From contig CAWEUK010000002.1 in NCBI GenBank assembly GCA_963812245.1, positions 310,001 to 374,000 of the forward strand: DNA of 64,000 nt. The letters run 5' to 3'. How positions within the stretch are numbered: the stretch's first letter is position 1; the number at the start of each line of letters is the position of its first letter. The translations under genes and the position numbers were made by a program. The DNA comes from Salsipaludibacter sp963812245 (GTDB lineage: Bacteria; Actinomycetota; Nitriliruptoria; Nitriliruptorales; Nitriliruptoraceae). Under the pieces are notes generated by a model. The model was not told the DNA's origin. It searched no databases and saw only the letters and a program-made list of their open reading frames with translations. This document shows, one piece after another, positions 25,314-36,040 of this stretch.

Positions 25314-28300
25314 ATGAGGAATGTCACGACGAGCCGCGCACGCACGCTTCGACCGGGGGACGGGGTGCGACGAACTTCCCGGTTGGCTCTGCTCGCCGTG
25401 GTGGCGGCGCTGGCCGTGACCACGGCGTCGCCGCTGTCAGCCCAGCCTGCGCCAGCTGGTCCGGACAGCGTGGGTCCGCCCACCGTCCATGACAAGGTCG
25501 AGCCGCTGCGTTCGGCACCGGCCCGCGACCTGCCTGCGGCGCCGCCCACCAGCTCGACCGAGGTCAATCCTCTGCAGGGTGGCGATGAGGTGATCGACCT
25601 GGCCGAGACCGGGCGCGCCGACCCGGTTGCACAACTCGACGCTGCCGAGGGCCTGGCCCTCAACCAGTTGGGCGCCCCGATCGTGAACGTGCCGGGCCAG
25701 GGCGGGGCGAACCCCAACGACACCAACGGGGACATCGGACCCAACGACTACGTCCAGATGATCAACTCCAACTTCCAGATCTTCGACCGCCAGGGCACCC
25801 CCCGTGGGCCGTCCGCCGCGATCAACACGCTCTGGGCGAGCAACCCGGCCGGACAGAACGCCTGCTCGACGCAGAACGCCGGCGACCCGATCGTGCTCTA
25901 CGACCGGCAGGCGGACCGCTGGTTGTTGAGCCAGTTCGCCCAGACGCAGTTCCTGTGCATCGCGATCTCCCAGACGCCAGACCCGACCGGCGCCTACTTC
26001 CTCTACCAATTCACGGTCGACCGGTTCCCCGACTACTTCAAGATCGGGATCTGGCCCGACGGCTACTACATCAGCGCGAACTTCAACGGGCCGAACACCG
26101 CGATGGCGACGGTCGTCGATCGGGCCAACATGCTCAACGGCAACCCAGCCGGGCAGGTCGACTTCGAGATCCCAACCCTGGTGAACAACTTCGACGTCCT
26201 GATCCCGAGCAACATGGAGGGCCCCACTCCGCCGCCGGCGGGCACCCCCAACTACTTCTACCGACAGATCGACGGCGACATCATCGGGGGCTCCGACCGG
26301 CTCGAACTGTGGGAGTTCCAGACCGACTGGATCGTCCCGGCCAACTCGACCCTGACTGGCCCGACCGACATCAACACCGCGCCATTCGACTCCGACACCT
26401 GCGGCTACGGATTCGTCCAGTGCATCGACCAGCCCGGCACCGCCCAGCAGCTCGACCCCATCCAGATCGGAACGATGTACCGGCTGCCATACCGCAACTA
26501 CGGAGACCGCGAGGTCATGGTCGGCAACTTCACCGTGGATGCCGACGGCAACGACGGTGTCGGCATCCGGTGGTTCATGCTCGAACGCTCCGGTGGGGGC
26601 GGCTGGGGGATCGTCAACGAAGGCACCTATGCGCCGCAGCCAGGTGGCGCCCAGCCGTTCATCCACCGTTGGATGGGCAGCGCCAACGTCGATCGTTTCG
26701 GGAACATGGCACTGGGTTACAGCGCCTCGAGCTCGGCCAACATCTTCCCGTCCGCCCGCTACACCGGGCGCGACGCAGACGATCCGCTCGGCCTGATGCC
26801 CGCCACGGAGTTCACCATCCAGGCCGGCCAGGCCGCAACGACCGGAAACCGCTGGGGCGACTACTACACGTTGAGTGTCGACCCGGTGGACGACTGCACC
26901 TTCTGGTACACGGGCGATGCGACTGCCGCCAACGGGTCGCGCCAGTCCCGGATCGCGAGCTTCCGGTTCGATGACTGCGCCACCGACCTCGCCATCACCA
27001 AGACGGTCAGCCCCGAGCACCCCAACGCCGGGGAGGAGGCGGTCTACACGATCACCGTGGACAACCAGGGTGACATCCCCGCTGACAACGTGGTCGTGAT
27101 CGACGAACTTCCACCGGAGGTCGACTACCTCACCGACACCGACTCGTGCACCGGTGTGGCGGTCGGCGCCACCGGGACCCTGACCTGCGACCTTGGCCTC
27201 ATTGGTCCGGGCCAGTCACGATCGTTCCAGATCAAGGTGGTGATCGGCTCCGACCTCGGTGGCGCCACCAGCATCACCAACGTGGCCACCGTCGACTCCG
27301 ACGCCAACGAGTCGAACCCGTCCGACAACGAGGCGTCGCTGACCCACCTGGTCAACGAGTCCGCCGACGTCCGCGTGACCAAGCTGTGCAAGCCCGACAC
27401 CGGCCCGGCTCCGGCCGGCACCGAGGGCACCTGCAGCATCCTGGTGACCAACGACGGCCCGTCCGCCGCTCGCGAGGTCGAGCTGGTCGACACCCACATC
27501 AGCGATGGTGCGTTCGCGCTGGCAACGACCACGGCGGGCTGTGTGACCGGTGCCGTGGAGATGACCTGCGCCCTTGGCACGATCCAGGCCGGGGAGACCG
27601 TCCAGGCCGACGTCGTCGTCACCAGCAATGACGGTGTGGACGTCAACGACGTCGCCATCGCCAGCAGCGCCACCCCGGACCCGAACAATGCCAACAACCA
27701 GGCCGAGGCCGGACTGACCTTCGATGCCTCCGCCGACCTGTCCATCACCAAGACCGGGCCCGTGACGGCCGTCCCGGGTACCACCTTCGACTACACGATC
27801 ACGGTCGACAACGCAGGGCCTTCCGACGCCCAGGACGTGGTCGTCAACGACGAACTGCCGCCGGACGTCGACTTCGTGTCGGCCACCGAATCGACCGGAT
27901 CGTGGACGGCGAACGACGGCACCGTCACGTGGAACGTTGGGGACGTCGCAGTCTCCGATCCACCCGCCACGATCACGATCACGGTGTTCGTCCACGAGGA
28001 CGCCACTGGGCAGCTGGTCAACAACGCGGCGGTCACCAGCGCCACGTCGGACCCGAACGGCTCGAACAACCTGGCCACCTGGACCACCGACCTCGAAGCC
28101 CAGGCCGAGCTCACAGTCACCAAGGACGACAGTCCCGACCCGGTCGTGGCCGGATCCGAGTTGACCTACACCGTCACGGTGGGCAACAACGGCCCGTCCA
28201 CGGCGACCGACGTGGTCGTCACCGACACCCTGCCCGATGACACAACCCTGGTGTCGGCGGTCGGGGGGACCGGCTCAACTGCCTGCGCCCAGGTACAGCC

Positions 28301-28919
28301 CAACATCGTGTCGTGCGAGGTCGGCGCACTGGCCCCGGGTGCAACCGAAACCATCTTCATCACCGTGCTGGTCGACTCGGCGGCGACGGGCACCCTGCTC
28401 AACGAGGTCGAGGCGACCTCACCGACGGATCCCGACGGCGCATCCGACAGCGAGACCACCGAGGTCATCACCGAGGCCGACCTGTGGATGGAGAAGCGTG
28501 GCGAGGCATCCGCCGGGAACCCGGCTGGCGCGCTGACCTACACGCTGGTGGTCCACAACCACCCTGGCTCGGCACCCGACGACACCCCGACTTCAGGTGA
28601 TGGCGGGCCCTCGGATGCCCAGGACGTGGTCGTGGTCGACCCGCTTCCGCTGACGTCCAAGAAGATGAACGTGCAGTTCCTCACCCCGGGATGCACCTAC
28701 GACGAGGGGACCCACACCGTCACCTGCACCGCCGACACCGTCCCGTACGGAACGTCGGTCGAGTTCGAGGTCCAGGTCGACATCAAGGGTTCGGTGGGAT
28801 CGATCACCAACGTGGCCACGGCGTCGAGCTCGACACCTGACCCGGTGCTCGCCAACAACGCCGACACGGTCAACAACGTGGTCAAGGGCAGCACCGGCAA
28901 GGGCAAGAAGCCGAACTGA
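25314..28919 (+). CDS. Large secreted protein with five DUF11 repeats
   Basis: A 1201-residue exported protein. A twin-Arg-like/Sec signal peptide spans about residues 1-45 (RRTSRLALLAVVAALAVT, then ASPLSAQ). Residues about 120-545 form a large globular region with a repeated Asn/Tyr-rich character and no family I can name. Five DUF11 repeats then begin near 558, 683, 807, 930 and 1055, each opening with a strand such as ADLSITKTG and closing with a NNxAxxTS-like turn; spacing is about 124 residues. DUF11 domains are immunoglobulin-like beta-sandwiches in surface or secreted proteins. The end is a short basic tail (GKGKKPN). No LPXTG or membrane anchor is visible, so it is probably released or held by the repeats. 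Confidence 0.8.
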   Translation: MRNVTTSRARTLRPGDGVRRTSRLALLAVVAALAVTTASPLSAQPAPAGPDSVGPPTVHDKVEPLRSAPARDLPAAPPTSSTEVNPLQGGDEVIDLAETGRADPVAQLDAAEGLALNQLGAPIVNVPGQGGANPNDTNGDIGPNDYVQMINSNFQIFDRQGTPRGPSAAINTLWASNPAGQNACSTQNAGDPIVLYDRQADRWLLSQFAQTQFLCIAISQTPDPTGAYFLYQFTVDRFPDYFKIGIWPDGYYISANFNGPNTAMATVVDRANMLNGNPAGQVDFEIPTLVNNFDVLIPSNMEGPTPPPAGTPNYFYRQIDGDIIGGSDRLELWEFQTDWIVPANSTLTGPTDINTAPFDSDTCGYGFVQCIDQPGTAQQLDPIQIGTMYRLPYRNYGDREVMVGNFTVDADGNDGVGIRWFMLERSGGGGWGIVNEGTYAPQPGGAQPFIHRWMGSANVDRFGNMALGYSASSSANIFPSARYTGRDADDPLGLMPATEFTIQAGQAATTGNRWGDYYTLSVDPVDDCTFWYTGDATAANGSRQSRIASFRFDDCATDLAITKTVSPEHPNAGEEAVYTITVDNQGDIPADNVVVIDELPPEVDYLTDTDSCTGVAVGATGTLTCDLGLIGPGQSRSFQIKVVIGSDLGGATSITNVATVDSDANESNPSDNEASLTHLVNESADVRVTKLCKPDTGPAPAGTEGTCSILVTNDGPSAAREVELVDTHISDGAFALATTTAGCVTGAVEMTCALGTIQAGETVQADVVVTSNDGVDVNDVAIASSATPDPNNANNQAEAGLTFDASADLSITKTGPVTAVPGTTFDYTITVDNAGPSDAQDVVVNDELPPDVDFVSATESTGSWTANDGTVTWNVGDVAVSDPPATITITVFVHEDATGQLVNNAAVTSATSDPNGSNNLATWTTDLEAQAELTVTKDDSPDPVVAGSELTYTVTVGNNGPSTATDVVVTDTLPDDTTLVSAVGGTGSTACAQVQPNIVSCEVGALAPGATETIFITVLVDSAATGTLLNEVEATSPTDPDGASDSETTEVITEADLWMEKRGEASAGNPAGALTYTLVVHNHPGSAPDDTPTSGDGGPSDAQDVVVVDPLPLTSKKMNVQFLTPGCTYDEGTHTVTCTADTVPYGTSVEFEVQVDIKGSVGSITNVATASSSTPDPVLANNADTVNNVVKGSTGKGKKPN

Positions 28920-28926
28920 CCGATCC

Positions 28927-28964
28927 GGCGTCCCGGGGGTGACCCGTTCGAACCCCCGGACGCC
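28927..28964 (+). terminator. Hairpin terminator after the DUF11-repeat gene
   Basis: GGCGTCCCGGGGGT (28927-28940) pairs with ACCCCCGGACGCC (28952-28964), leaving one bulged C and an 11-base loop. It lies 8 bases after the stop. There is no T-run, as is common for actinobacterial terminators. Confidence 0.6.
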
Positions 28965-29020
28965 GGGCCTCCTGGTGGCCACCCCGCGCGCTTGGCCATG
29001 CCCTGAGGGCGTTGCTGGAG

Positions 29021-29091
29021 AGCGGGTGAGGGGAATCGAACCCCCGTCACCAGCTTGGGAAGCTGGGGCTCTACCATTGAGCTACACCCGC
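29021..29091 (-). tRNA. tRNA-Gly(CCC)
   Basis: The minus strand folds as a tRNA of 71 bases with acceptor stem GCGGGTG/CACCCGC, D-arm TAGCTCAATGGTAGAGC, anticodon stem CCAGC/GCTGG around loop TTCCCAA, and a T-arm with GGGGGTTCGATTCCCC. The anticodon is CCC, reading GGG glycine codons. The discriminator base is T and CCA is not encoded. It stands alone between the DUF11 gene and the hypothetical gene at 29154. Confidence 0.92.
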
Positions 29092-29153
29092 GAGGTGCTC
29101 GGGGATGCTACCGAGCGGGCCACTCTGGAACCAATCTGACTGGTTGCGGCACC

Positions 29154-29633
29154 TCAGGCGTCCAACGGGCCGGCGACGGGATCCTCGAGCCACGTTGCCA
29201 ACTGGTCCAGCGCCAGACGTTCGTCGTCGGACACCTTCTTGCCTCGGAAGTCGTCGCGGGACGCGTTGGCGATGCGCGCTCCGATCCCCATCAACCACGT
29301 CCGGGCCTGCGCCGCTGCGTCCTCGTCCAGCCCGGCCAGCGTGGGTGCGACTGCCGCGAGGATCTGGCTGCCGTCGACCTTGAGCCCGGAGAGGCCCTTG
29401 CGGGTGACGTCCACGTGCAGCTCGGCGAGGTCCTCGCCCTGGCTGTTCATCGTCCGCCCGGCCGCCCGCAGCTGGGTCTCGATCGGCCCGGGTGGGATCT
29501 CCAGGGCGGCGTCGCGCATCGCGAAGGCATCCTTGACGATGCCGTACCAGCCGTGCTTGCCGTGTCCCAGGATCCAGTAGTTCACACCCAGGCCCGCGCG
29601 GGCGAGGTCGGTCGCGAGCGAATCGTCGTCCAC
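29154..29633 (-). CDS. Hypothetical protein
   Basis: A 159-residue protein that I do not recognise. It looks soluble, begins with a short motif-rich segment (VNYWILGHGKHGWYGIVKD) and continues with charged helices, for example GLDEDAAAQARTWLMGIGARI and KVSDDERLALDQLATWLED, the last suggesting a C-terminal helical bundle. Start GTG 29633 has GGGAG upstream; longer in-frame starts run into the dcd gene region and lack coding character. It diverges from dcd across 169 bases. Confidence 0.55.
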   Translation of the reverse strand: MDDDSLATDLARAGLGVNYWILGHGKHGWYGIVKDAFAMRDAALEIPPGPIETQLRAAGRTMNSQGEDLAELHVDVTRKGLSGLKVDGSQILAAVAPTLAGLDEDAAAQARTWLMGIGARIANASRDDFRGKKVSDDERLALDQLATWLEDPVAGPLDA

Positions 29634-29802
29634 GTTGCTCCCTGTGAGTGTCGGGCTGCGAGCGTCGGGCGTGGGACCGTTGCTGCACCGATGGAGGTGG
29701 GTGCATGTCCACTGGCCACCACGATAGTGAAGGCGGGCCATCCTGCGGCCTATCATCCAGCCAGATCCCGGCTCGACCTCGTCGATCACCCAAGGACCTC
29801 GC

Positions 29803-30372
29803 GTGATCCTGTCCGACCGCACCATCCGCGCCGCGCTGGCCAGTGGCCGGATCGGCATCGATCCACTGGGCGAGGACGCGGTCCAGGCCTCGTCGGTCGA
29901 CGTCCGCGTCGACAACGGCTTCCGGGTCTTCGCCAACCATCGCTACCCCTACATCGACGTGACGCAGGAGCAGCCCGAACTGACGGAACTCGTCGAGGTG
30001 GCCGACGAGCCCTTCATCCTCCACCCGGGTGAGTTCGTCCTGGGCTCGACCCTCGAGTCGGTCACGCTGCCCGACGACCTGGTGGCGAGGTTGGAGGGCA
30101 AGTCGTCGCTGGGACGGCTCGGACTGCTCATCCACTCGACGGCCGGGTTCATCGACGCCGGCTTCCGGGGTCACGTCACCCTGGAACTGTCCAACGTGGC
30201 CACCCTGCCGATCGCGATCCATCCCGGGATGAAGATCGGCCAGTTCGCCTTCTTCGAACTCGATGGTCCGGCCGAGCGCCCGTACGGATCGGCCGGCACC
30301 ACCTCCAAGTACCAGGGCCAGCGGGGCCCGACGGCGTCTCGCTACCACCTCAACTTCCCGACCGACGACTGA
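29803..30372 (+). CDS. dcd: dCTP deaminase
   Basis: A 189-residue homotrimer-forming enzyme of dUTP/dUMP supply. The core motif is STAGFIDAGFRGHVTLELSN, with the Glu as catalytic base, and SSLGRLGLLIH and KIGQFAFFEL match the family, as does the C-terminal SKYQGQRGPTASR that closes over the nucleotide. It starts at GTG 29803. Actinobacterial members such as that of M. tuberculosis are bifunctional and make dUMP directly from dCTP; this sequence is compatible with that, but I cannot separate the two activities by eye. Confidence 0.92.
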   Translation: MILSDRTIRAALASGRIGIDPLGEDAVQASSVDVRVDNGFRVFANHRYPYIDVTQEQPELTELVEVADEPFILHPGEFVLGSTLESVTLPDDLVARLEGKSSLGRLGLLIHSTAGFIDAGFRGHVTLELSNVATLPIAIHPGMKIGQFAFFELDGPAERPYGSAGTTSKYQGQRGPTASRYHLNFPTDD

Positions 30373-30545
30373 CCTCGACCCGTGGGGGCGGAGCACGCCT
30401 CCGGGCAGGTGCGATCGGCACCCTCGACGTGGTGGTCTCGAACGGCATGGCGGATGGACGGGGATCCGGCGCCGGACGGCGAGGATGGACGATTACCGTG
30501 GTGGCTGCACTCGACCTGCGAGTGCGATGCGTGGGAGGACTGCCA

Positions 30546-31289
30546 ATGGCCACCTTCACCTTCGATGACTACGAGGCCGTGCTGTTCGACCTCGACGGGG
30601 TCCTGACCGACACGGCTGCGCTCCACGCCGTGGCGTGGAAGCAGATGTTCGACGAGTTCCTGCTGCGCTGGTCGTCCGCACACGGCCAGCCCTTCGTGCC
30701 GTTCGAGGTGGACCCCGACTACCTCACCCACGTCGATGGCCTGGCGCGTGCCGACGGGGTCGCCGGCTTCCTGGAATCCCGGCGGATCGTGCTGCCCGAG
30801 GGCTCACCCGACGACCCGGCCGATGCCGACACCATCCACGGCCTCGGCACCCGCAAGAACGAACTGGTGCTGGCGCTCATGGAGGAACGAGGCGTCGAGT
30901 CGTTCGACGAATCGCTGGTCTTCCTGGATGCCGCCGTCGACGCCGGCCTGGCGGTCGCCGTGGTGTCGTCCTCGCGCAACGCGGTGGCGTCGTTGGCATC
31001 CGCCGGCATCGCCGATCGCTTCGACGTCGTCATCGACGGGAACGTGGCCGGCGAGCTGGGGCTGCCCGGCAAGCCGGCGCCCGACACCTACCTGGAAGGT
31101 GCCCGACGACTGGGGGTCGCCCCGGAACGGGCCATCGTCGTCGAGGACGCCATCTCCGGTGTCGAGGCCGGACGACTCGGTGGCTTCGGGTTCGTCATCG
31201 GGATCGATCGCGGCTTCCAGGCCGACCGCCTGGACGGGGCCGGTGCCGACGTGGTGGTGGCCGAGCTGTCCGACCTGCTGCCAGACTGA
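30546..31289 (+). CDS. pgmB: Beta-phosphoglucomutase (HAD family)
   Basis: A 247-residue HAD phosphomutase. Motif I is D15-L-D17 in FDLDGVLTDTA, motif II VVSSSRNA, motif III the Lys in GKPAPDTY, and motif IV EDAISGVEAG. These, with the LTDTA/AWKQMFDEFL cap start and a following disaccharide phosphorylase gene, indicate beta-glucose-1-phosphate to glucose-6-phosphate conversion. GGGAGG precedes the ATG at 30546. The GH65 phosphorylase gene starts 104 bases downstream in the same direction, so the two probably form a disaccharide phosphorolysis pair, the mutase using the beta-G1P the phosphorylase releases. Confidence 0.85.
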   Translation: MATFTFDDYEAVLFDLDGVLTDTAALHAVAWKQMFDEFLLRWSSAHGQPFVPFEVDPDYLTHVDGLARADGVAGFLESRRIVLPEGSPDDPADADTIHGLGTRKNELVLALMEERGVESFDESLVFLDAAVDAGLAVAVVSSSRNAVASLASAGIADRFDVVIDGNVAGELGLPGKPAPDTYLEGARRLGVAPERAIVVEDAISGVEAGRLGGFGFVIGIDRGFQADRLDGAGADVVVAELSDLLPD

Positions 31290-31392
31290 CCCGACGTGGT
31301 CCGGATCGTGACCGACGCGCCAGTCCGGGCAGTCCCGGCCGGCGCACCCGGACACGATCGGTGCGACGCCGACGACCGAGGAAGAGCCTGCC

Positions 31393-33798
31393 ATGCTGCA
31401 TCGTGAGATCATCGGGTTGCCGACGACCGTCTACCCGGTGGACGAGTGGGCACTGGTCGAGACGGCCGTGGACGAGGAGTACATGGGGCGTGCCGAGACC
31501 CTGTTCTCGGTGGCCAACGGGTACCTGGGCATGCGCGGGGCACCGGACGAGGGACGGCCCCAGTTCGACTACGGCACCTTCGTCAACGGGTTCCACGAGA
31601 CCTGGCCCATCCACCATGCCGAGGAGGCCTTCGGGTTCGCCCGCACCGGCCAGACGATGGTGTCGGTGCCCGACGCGCGCCGCTTCCACCTCTATGTCGA
31701 CGACGAGATGTTCCAGCTCACCACCGCCGACCTCGAACACTACGAACGTCGTCTCGACATGCGGACCGGCCAACTGGTGCGCGAACTCGTGTGGCGCACC
31801 ATGTCGGGCAAGAAGGTGCGGGTGCGGTCCTGGCGCATGGTGTCGATGTCGAGTCGTCACCTGGCAGCCGTGCGGTACGAACTCACGATGCTCGATGGCG
31901 ATGCGCCGGTCGTCATCTCGTCGCAACTGCGTCACGAGGGTGCTCGACGTCGTGCCGTCGACCTGACCGGCGACGTCGAGGCCACGGCGGTCGGACACGA
32001 TCCGCGCGAGTCCCAGGACCTGGGGGACGTGTTGCTGCCCGAGGGCGCGGTCGACGACGGCGACGGCCGGGCGGTGCTGCGCTACCGGGCCCGCAACTCC
32101 GGGATGACGCTGGCCTGTGGCATCGACCACCGGGTGACGAGCGATGCCGAACTGGACCGGCAACTGGTGCACGGCAACGACCGTGCGAAACTGGTGCTGC
32201 GGGGCAGGCTGTCCGAGGGCCAGACGATCACGATCGACAAGGTTGCCGCGTACGCAACGTCGGTGGCGACGTCGTCGGCGCGCCTGGCCGACCGCGTGAA
32301 CCGCGTGCTCGACCGGTCGATGGACGACGGCCTCGACCGCCTGTTCGCGGAACAGCGGGAGTGGTTCGAGGAGTTCTGGCGGGTCGGCGACGTCGTGATC
32401 GAGGGCAGCCCGGTCGTCCAGCAAGCGGTGCGGTGGTCGCTGTTCCAGCTGATCCAGGCATCCGCGCGGGCCGAGTCGACCGGCATCCCGGCCAAGGGCC
32501 TGACGGGGTCGGGCTACGAGGGCCACTACTTCTGGGACACCGAGATCTACGTCCTGCCCTACCTCATCCACACCCAACCACGCGTGGCCCGCAACCTGCT
32601 GCGCTTTCGCCACGGCTTGCTGGATGCCGCCCGCCGGCGTGCCCGCGAGGTCAACCAGGAAGGTGCCCTGTTCGCATGGCGCACCATCAACGGTGAGGAG
32701 GCGTCGGCCTACTACGAGGCGGGCACGGCGCAGTACCACATCAACGCCGACATCATGTATGCGCTGCGCAAGTACGTGCGCGCCACCGGTGACACCGAGT
32801 TCCTGGTCGACGAGGGCGCCGAGATGTTGGTCGAGACGGCGCGGCTGTGGCTGGACCTTGGGTTCTTCCGCGACGGTGTCGGCAGCTTCCACATCTACGG
32901 CGTGACCGGCCCCGACGAGTACACGACGCTGGTCAACGACAATGCCTACACCAACCTGATGGCCCGGCTGAACCTGCGCTATGCCGCCGACGTGGTCGAC
33001 GAACTGCGGGCCCACCGCCCCGAGCTCCACGGGCGCCTGGCCCACCGCACCGGCCTGCGCCCCGACGAGGTCGAGCAGTGGAGGTTGGCCGCGGAGCGCA
33101 TGTTCGTGCCCCGCGACGACAAGTTGGGCATCACGCCCCAGGACGCCAACTTCCTGGACAAGGAGGTGTGGCCGTTCGACGACACGCCGTCGGACAAGTA
33201 CCCGTTGCTGCTGCACTTCCACCCGCTCGTGATCTACCGCTACCAGGTGATCAAGCAGGCCGACATCGTCCTGGCGATGTTCCTCCAGCCCGACGACTTC
33301 GACGCCGACCTGAAGCGTCGCAACTTCGACCACTACGACCCGCTGACCACCGGCGACTCGTCGCTGTCGGCCTGTGTCCAGTCGATCGTGGCGTCCGAGT
33401 TGGGCGACGACGCCAAGGCCATGCGCTACTTCCGGCTCGGGCTGTACGTCGACCTGGCCGACATCGCCGGCAACGTCGACCACGGCGTGCACGTGGCTGC
33501 GGCCGGCGGCGTGTGGCAGTCGCTGGTCTATGGCTTCGCCGGGTTCCGTGACCACGGCGACCAGTGGTGCTTCGAGCCCCGCCTGCCGGCGAGTTGGCGT
33601 GGGATGTCGTTCGCACTGCGGCAACGTGACTGCCTCCTGCGGGTGCACCTCGAACGCATGGAGGTCACCTACACGTTGGAGGAAGGTGACGAACTGTCCT
33701 TCCGCCACCACGACGAGGACATCGTCCTGGCCGCCGGCGAGTCGGCGCACCGCTCGATGGGGCCCGCGGTCAGTTCACCGGCCACGGCCACCGCCTGA
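31393..33798 (+). CDS. Glycoside hydrolase family 65 disaccharide phosphorylase
   Basis: An 801-residue protein with the GH65 build: N-terminal beta-sandwich (about 1-290), helical linker, catalytic (alpha/alpha)6 barrel (about 330-700) and C-terminal beta-domain. The general acid is E509 in GVTGPDEYT; WDTEIYVLPY and the KQADIVLAMF substrate/phosphate segment match. GH65 enzymes phosphorolyse trehalose, maltose, kojibiose or nigerose with inversion to beta-glucose-1-phosphate. With beta-phosphoglucomutase before it and GlgE-pathway genes after it, trehalose or maltose is the most likely substrate, but motif evidence cannot choose. AGGAAGAG lies before the ATG at 31393. Confidence 0.87.
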   Translation: MLHREIIGLPTTVYPVDEWALVETAVDEEYMGRAETLFSVANGYLGMRGAPDEGRPQFDYGTFVNGFHETWPIHHAEEAFGFARTGQTMVSVPDARRFHLYVDDEMFQLTTADLEHYERRLDMRTGQLVRELVWRTMSGKKVRVRSWRMVSMSSRHLAAVRYELTMLDGDAPVVISSQLRHEGARRRAVDLTGDVEATAVGHDPRESQDLGDVLLPEGAVDDGDGRAVLRYRARNSGMTLACGIDHRVTSDAELDRQLVHGNDRAKLVLRGRLSEGQTITIDKVAAYATSVATSSARLADRVNRVLDRSMDDGLDRLFAEQREWFEEFWRVGDVVIEGSPVVQQAVRWSLFQLIQASARAESTGIPAKGLTGSGYEGHYFWDTEIYVLPYLIHTQPRVARNLLRFRHGLLDAARRRAREVNQEGALFAWRTINGEEASAYYEAGTAQYHINADIMYALRKYVRATGDTEFLVDEGAEMLVETARLWLDLGFFRDGVGSFHIYGVTGPDEYTTLVNDNAYTNLMARLNLRYAADVVDELRAHRPELHGRLAHRTGLRPDEVEQWRLAAERMFVPRDDKLGITPQDANFLDKEVWPFDDTPSDKYPLLLHFHPLVIYRYQVIKQADIVLAMFLQPDDFDADLKRRNFDHYDPLTTGDSSLSACVQSIVASELGDDAKAMRYFRLGLYVDLADIAGNVDHGVHVAAAGGVWQSLVYGFAGFRDHGDQWCFEPRLPASWRGMSFALRQRDCLLRVHLERMEVTYTLEEGDELSFRHHDEDIVLAAGESAHRSMGPAVSSPATATA

Positions 33799-33904
33799 TC
33801 CATTCGCCTGGGGCGGGTTGGCCAGTCGTTCGGGCCACTCGGCGGCAGCGGATCCGGCATCATGGACCACACGCCCGACCACGCGAATCGCCCTGGAGTT
33901 GCCC

Positions 33905-35884
<1,980 letters not shown>

Positions 35885-35919
35885 GCAGCGCATCCGCAGG
35901 AGTCGTGGCCACGGGCAGC

Positions 35920-35969
35920 GAAGTGGCCTGCGCCAGTGAGCGAATTCGCTCGTGGACACAGGCCACTTC
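35920..35969. repeat. 50-bp imperfect palindrome between converging genes
   Basis: GAAGTGGCCTG (35920-35930) and CAGGCCACTTC (35959-35969) are perfect inverted arms. Between them is a second perfect palindrome GAGCGAATTCGCTC (35938-35951). Both are centred on the same point, between 35944 and 35945. It sits 36 bases after the glgE stop and 72 bases beyond the permease stop (at 36041), which converges on it. It is a likely bidirectional terminator or cruciform, or a REP-like unit. Confidence 0.6.
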
Positions 35970-36040
35970 TCGGCATGGGCAGGTCTGCACACCCCGCCCA
36001 TGCGGCTGATCGCGGCTGCCGTCGGCCGCGACATCGGTGA

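Noticed and set aside
31195..33750. An 851-codon open frame on the minus strand, antisense to the GH65 gene
   Set aside because: High-GC shadow of a well-supported gene. Its composition is His/Val/Arg-rich with no family motif.
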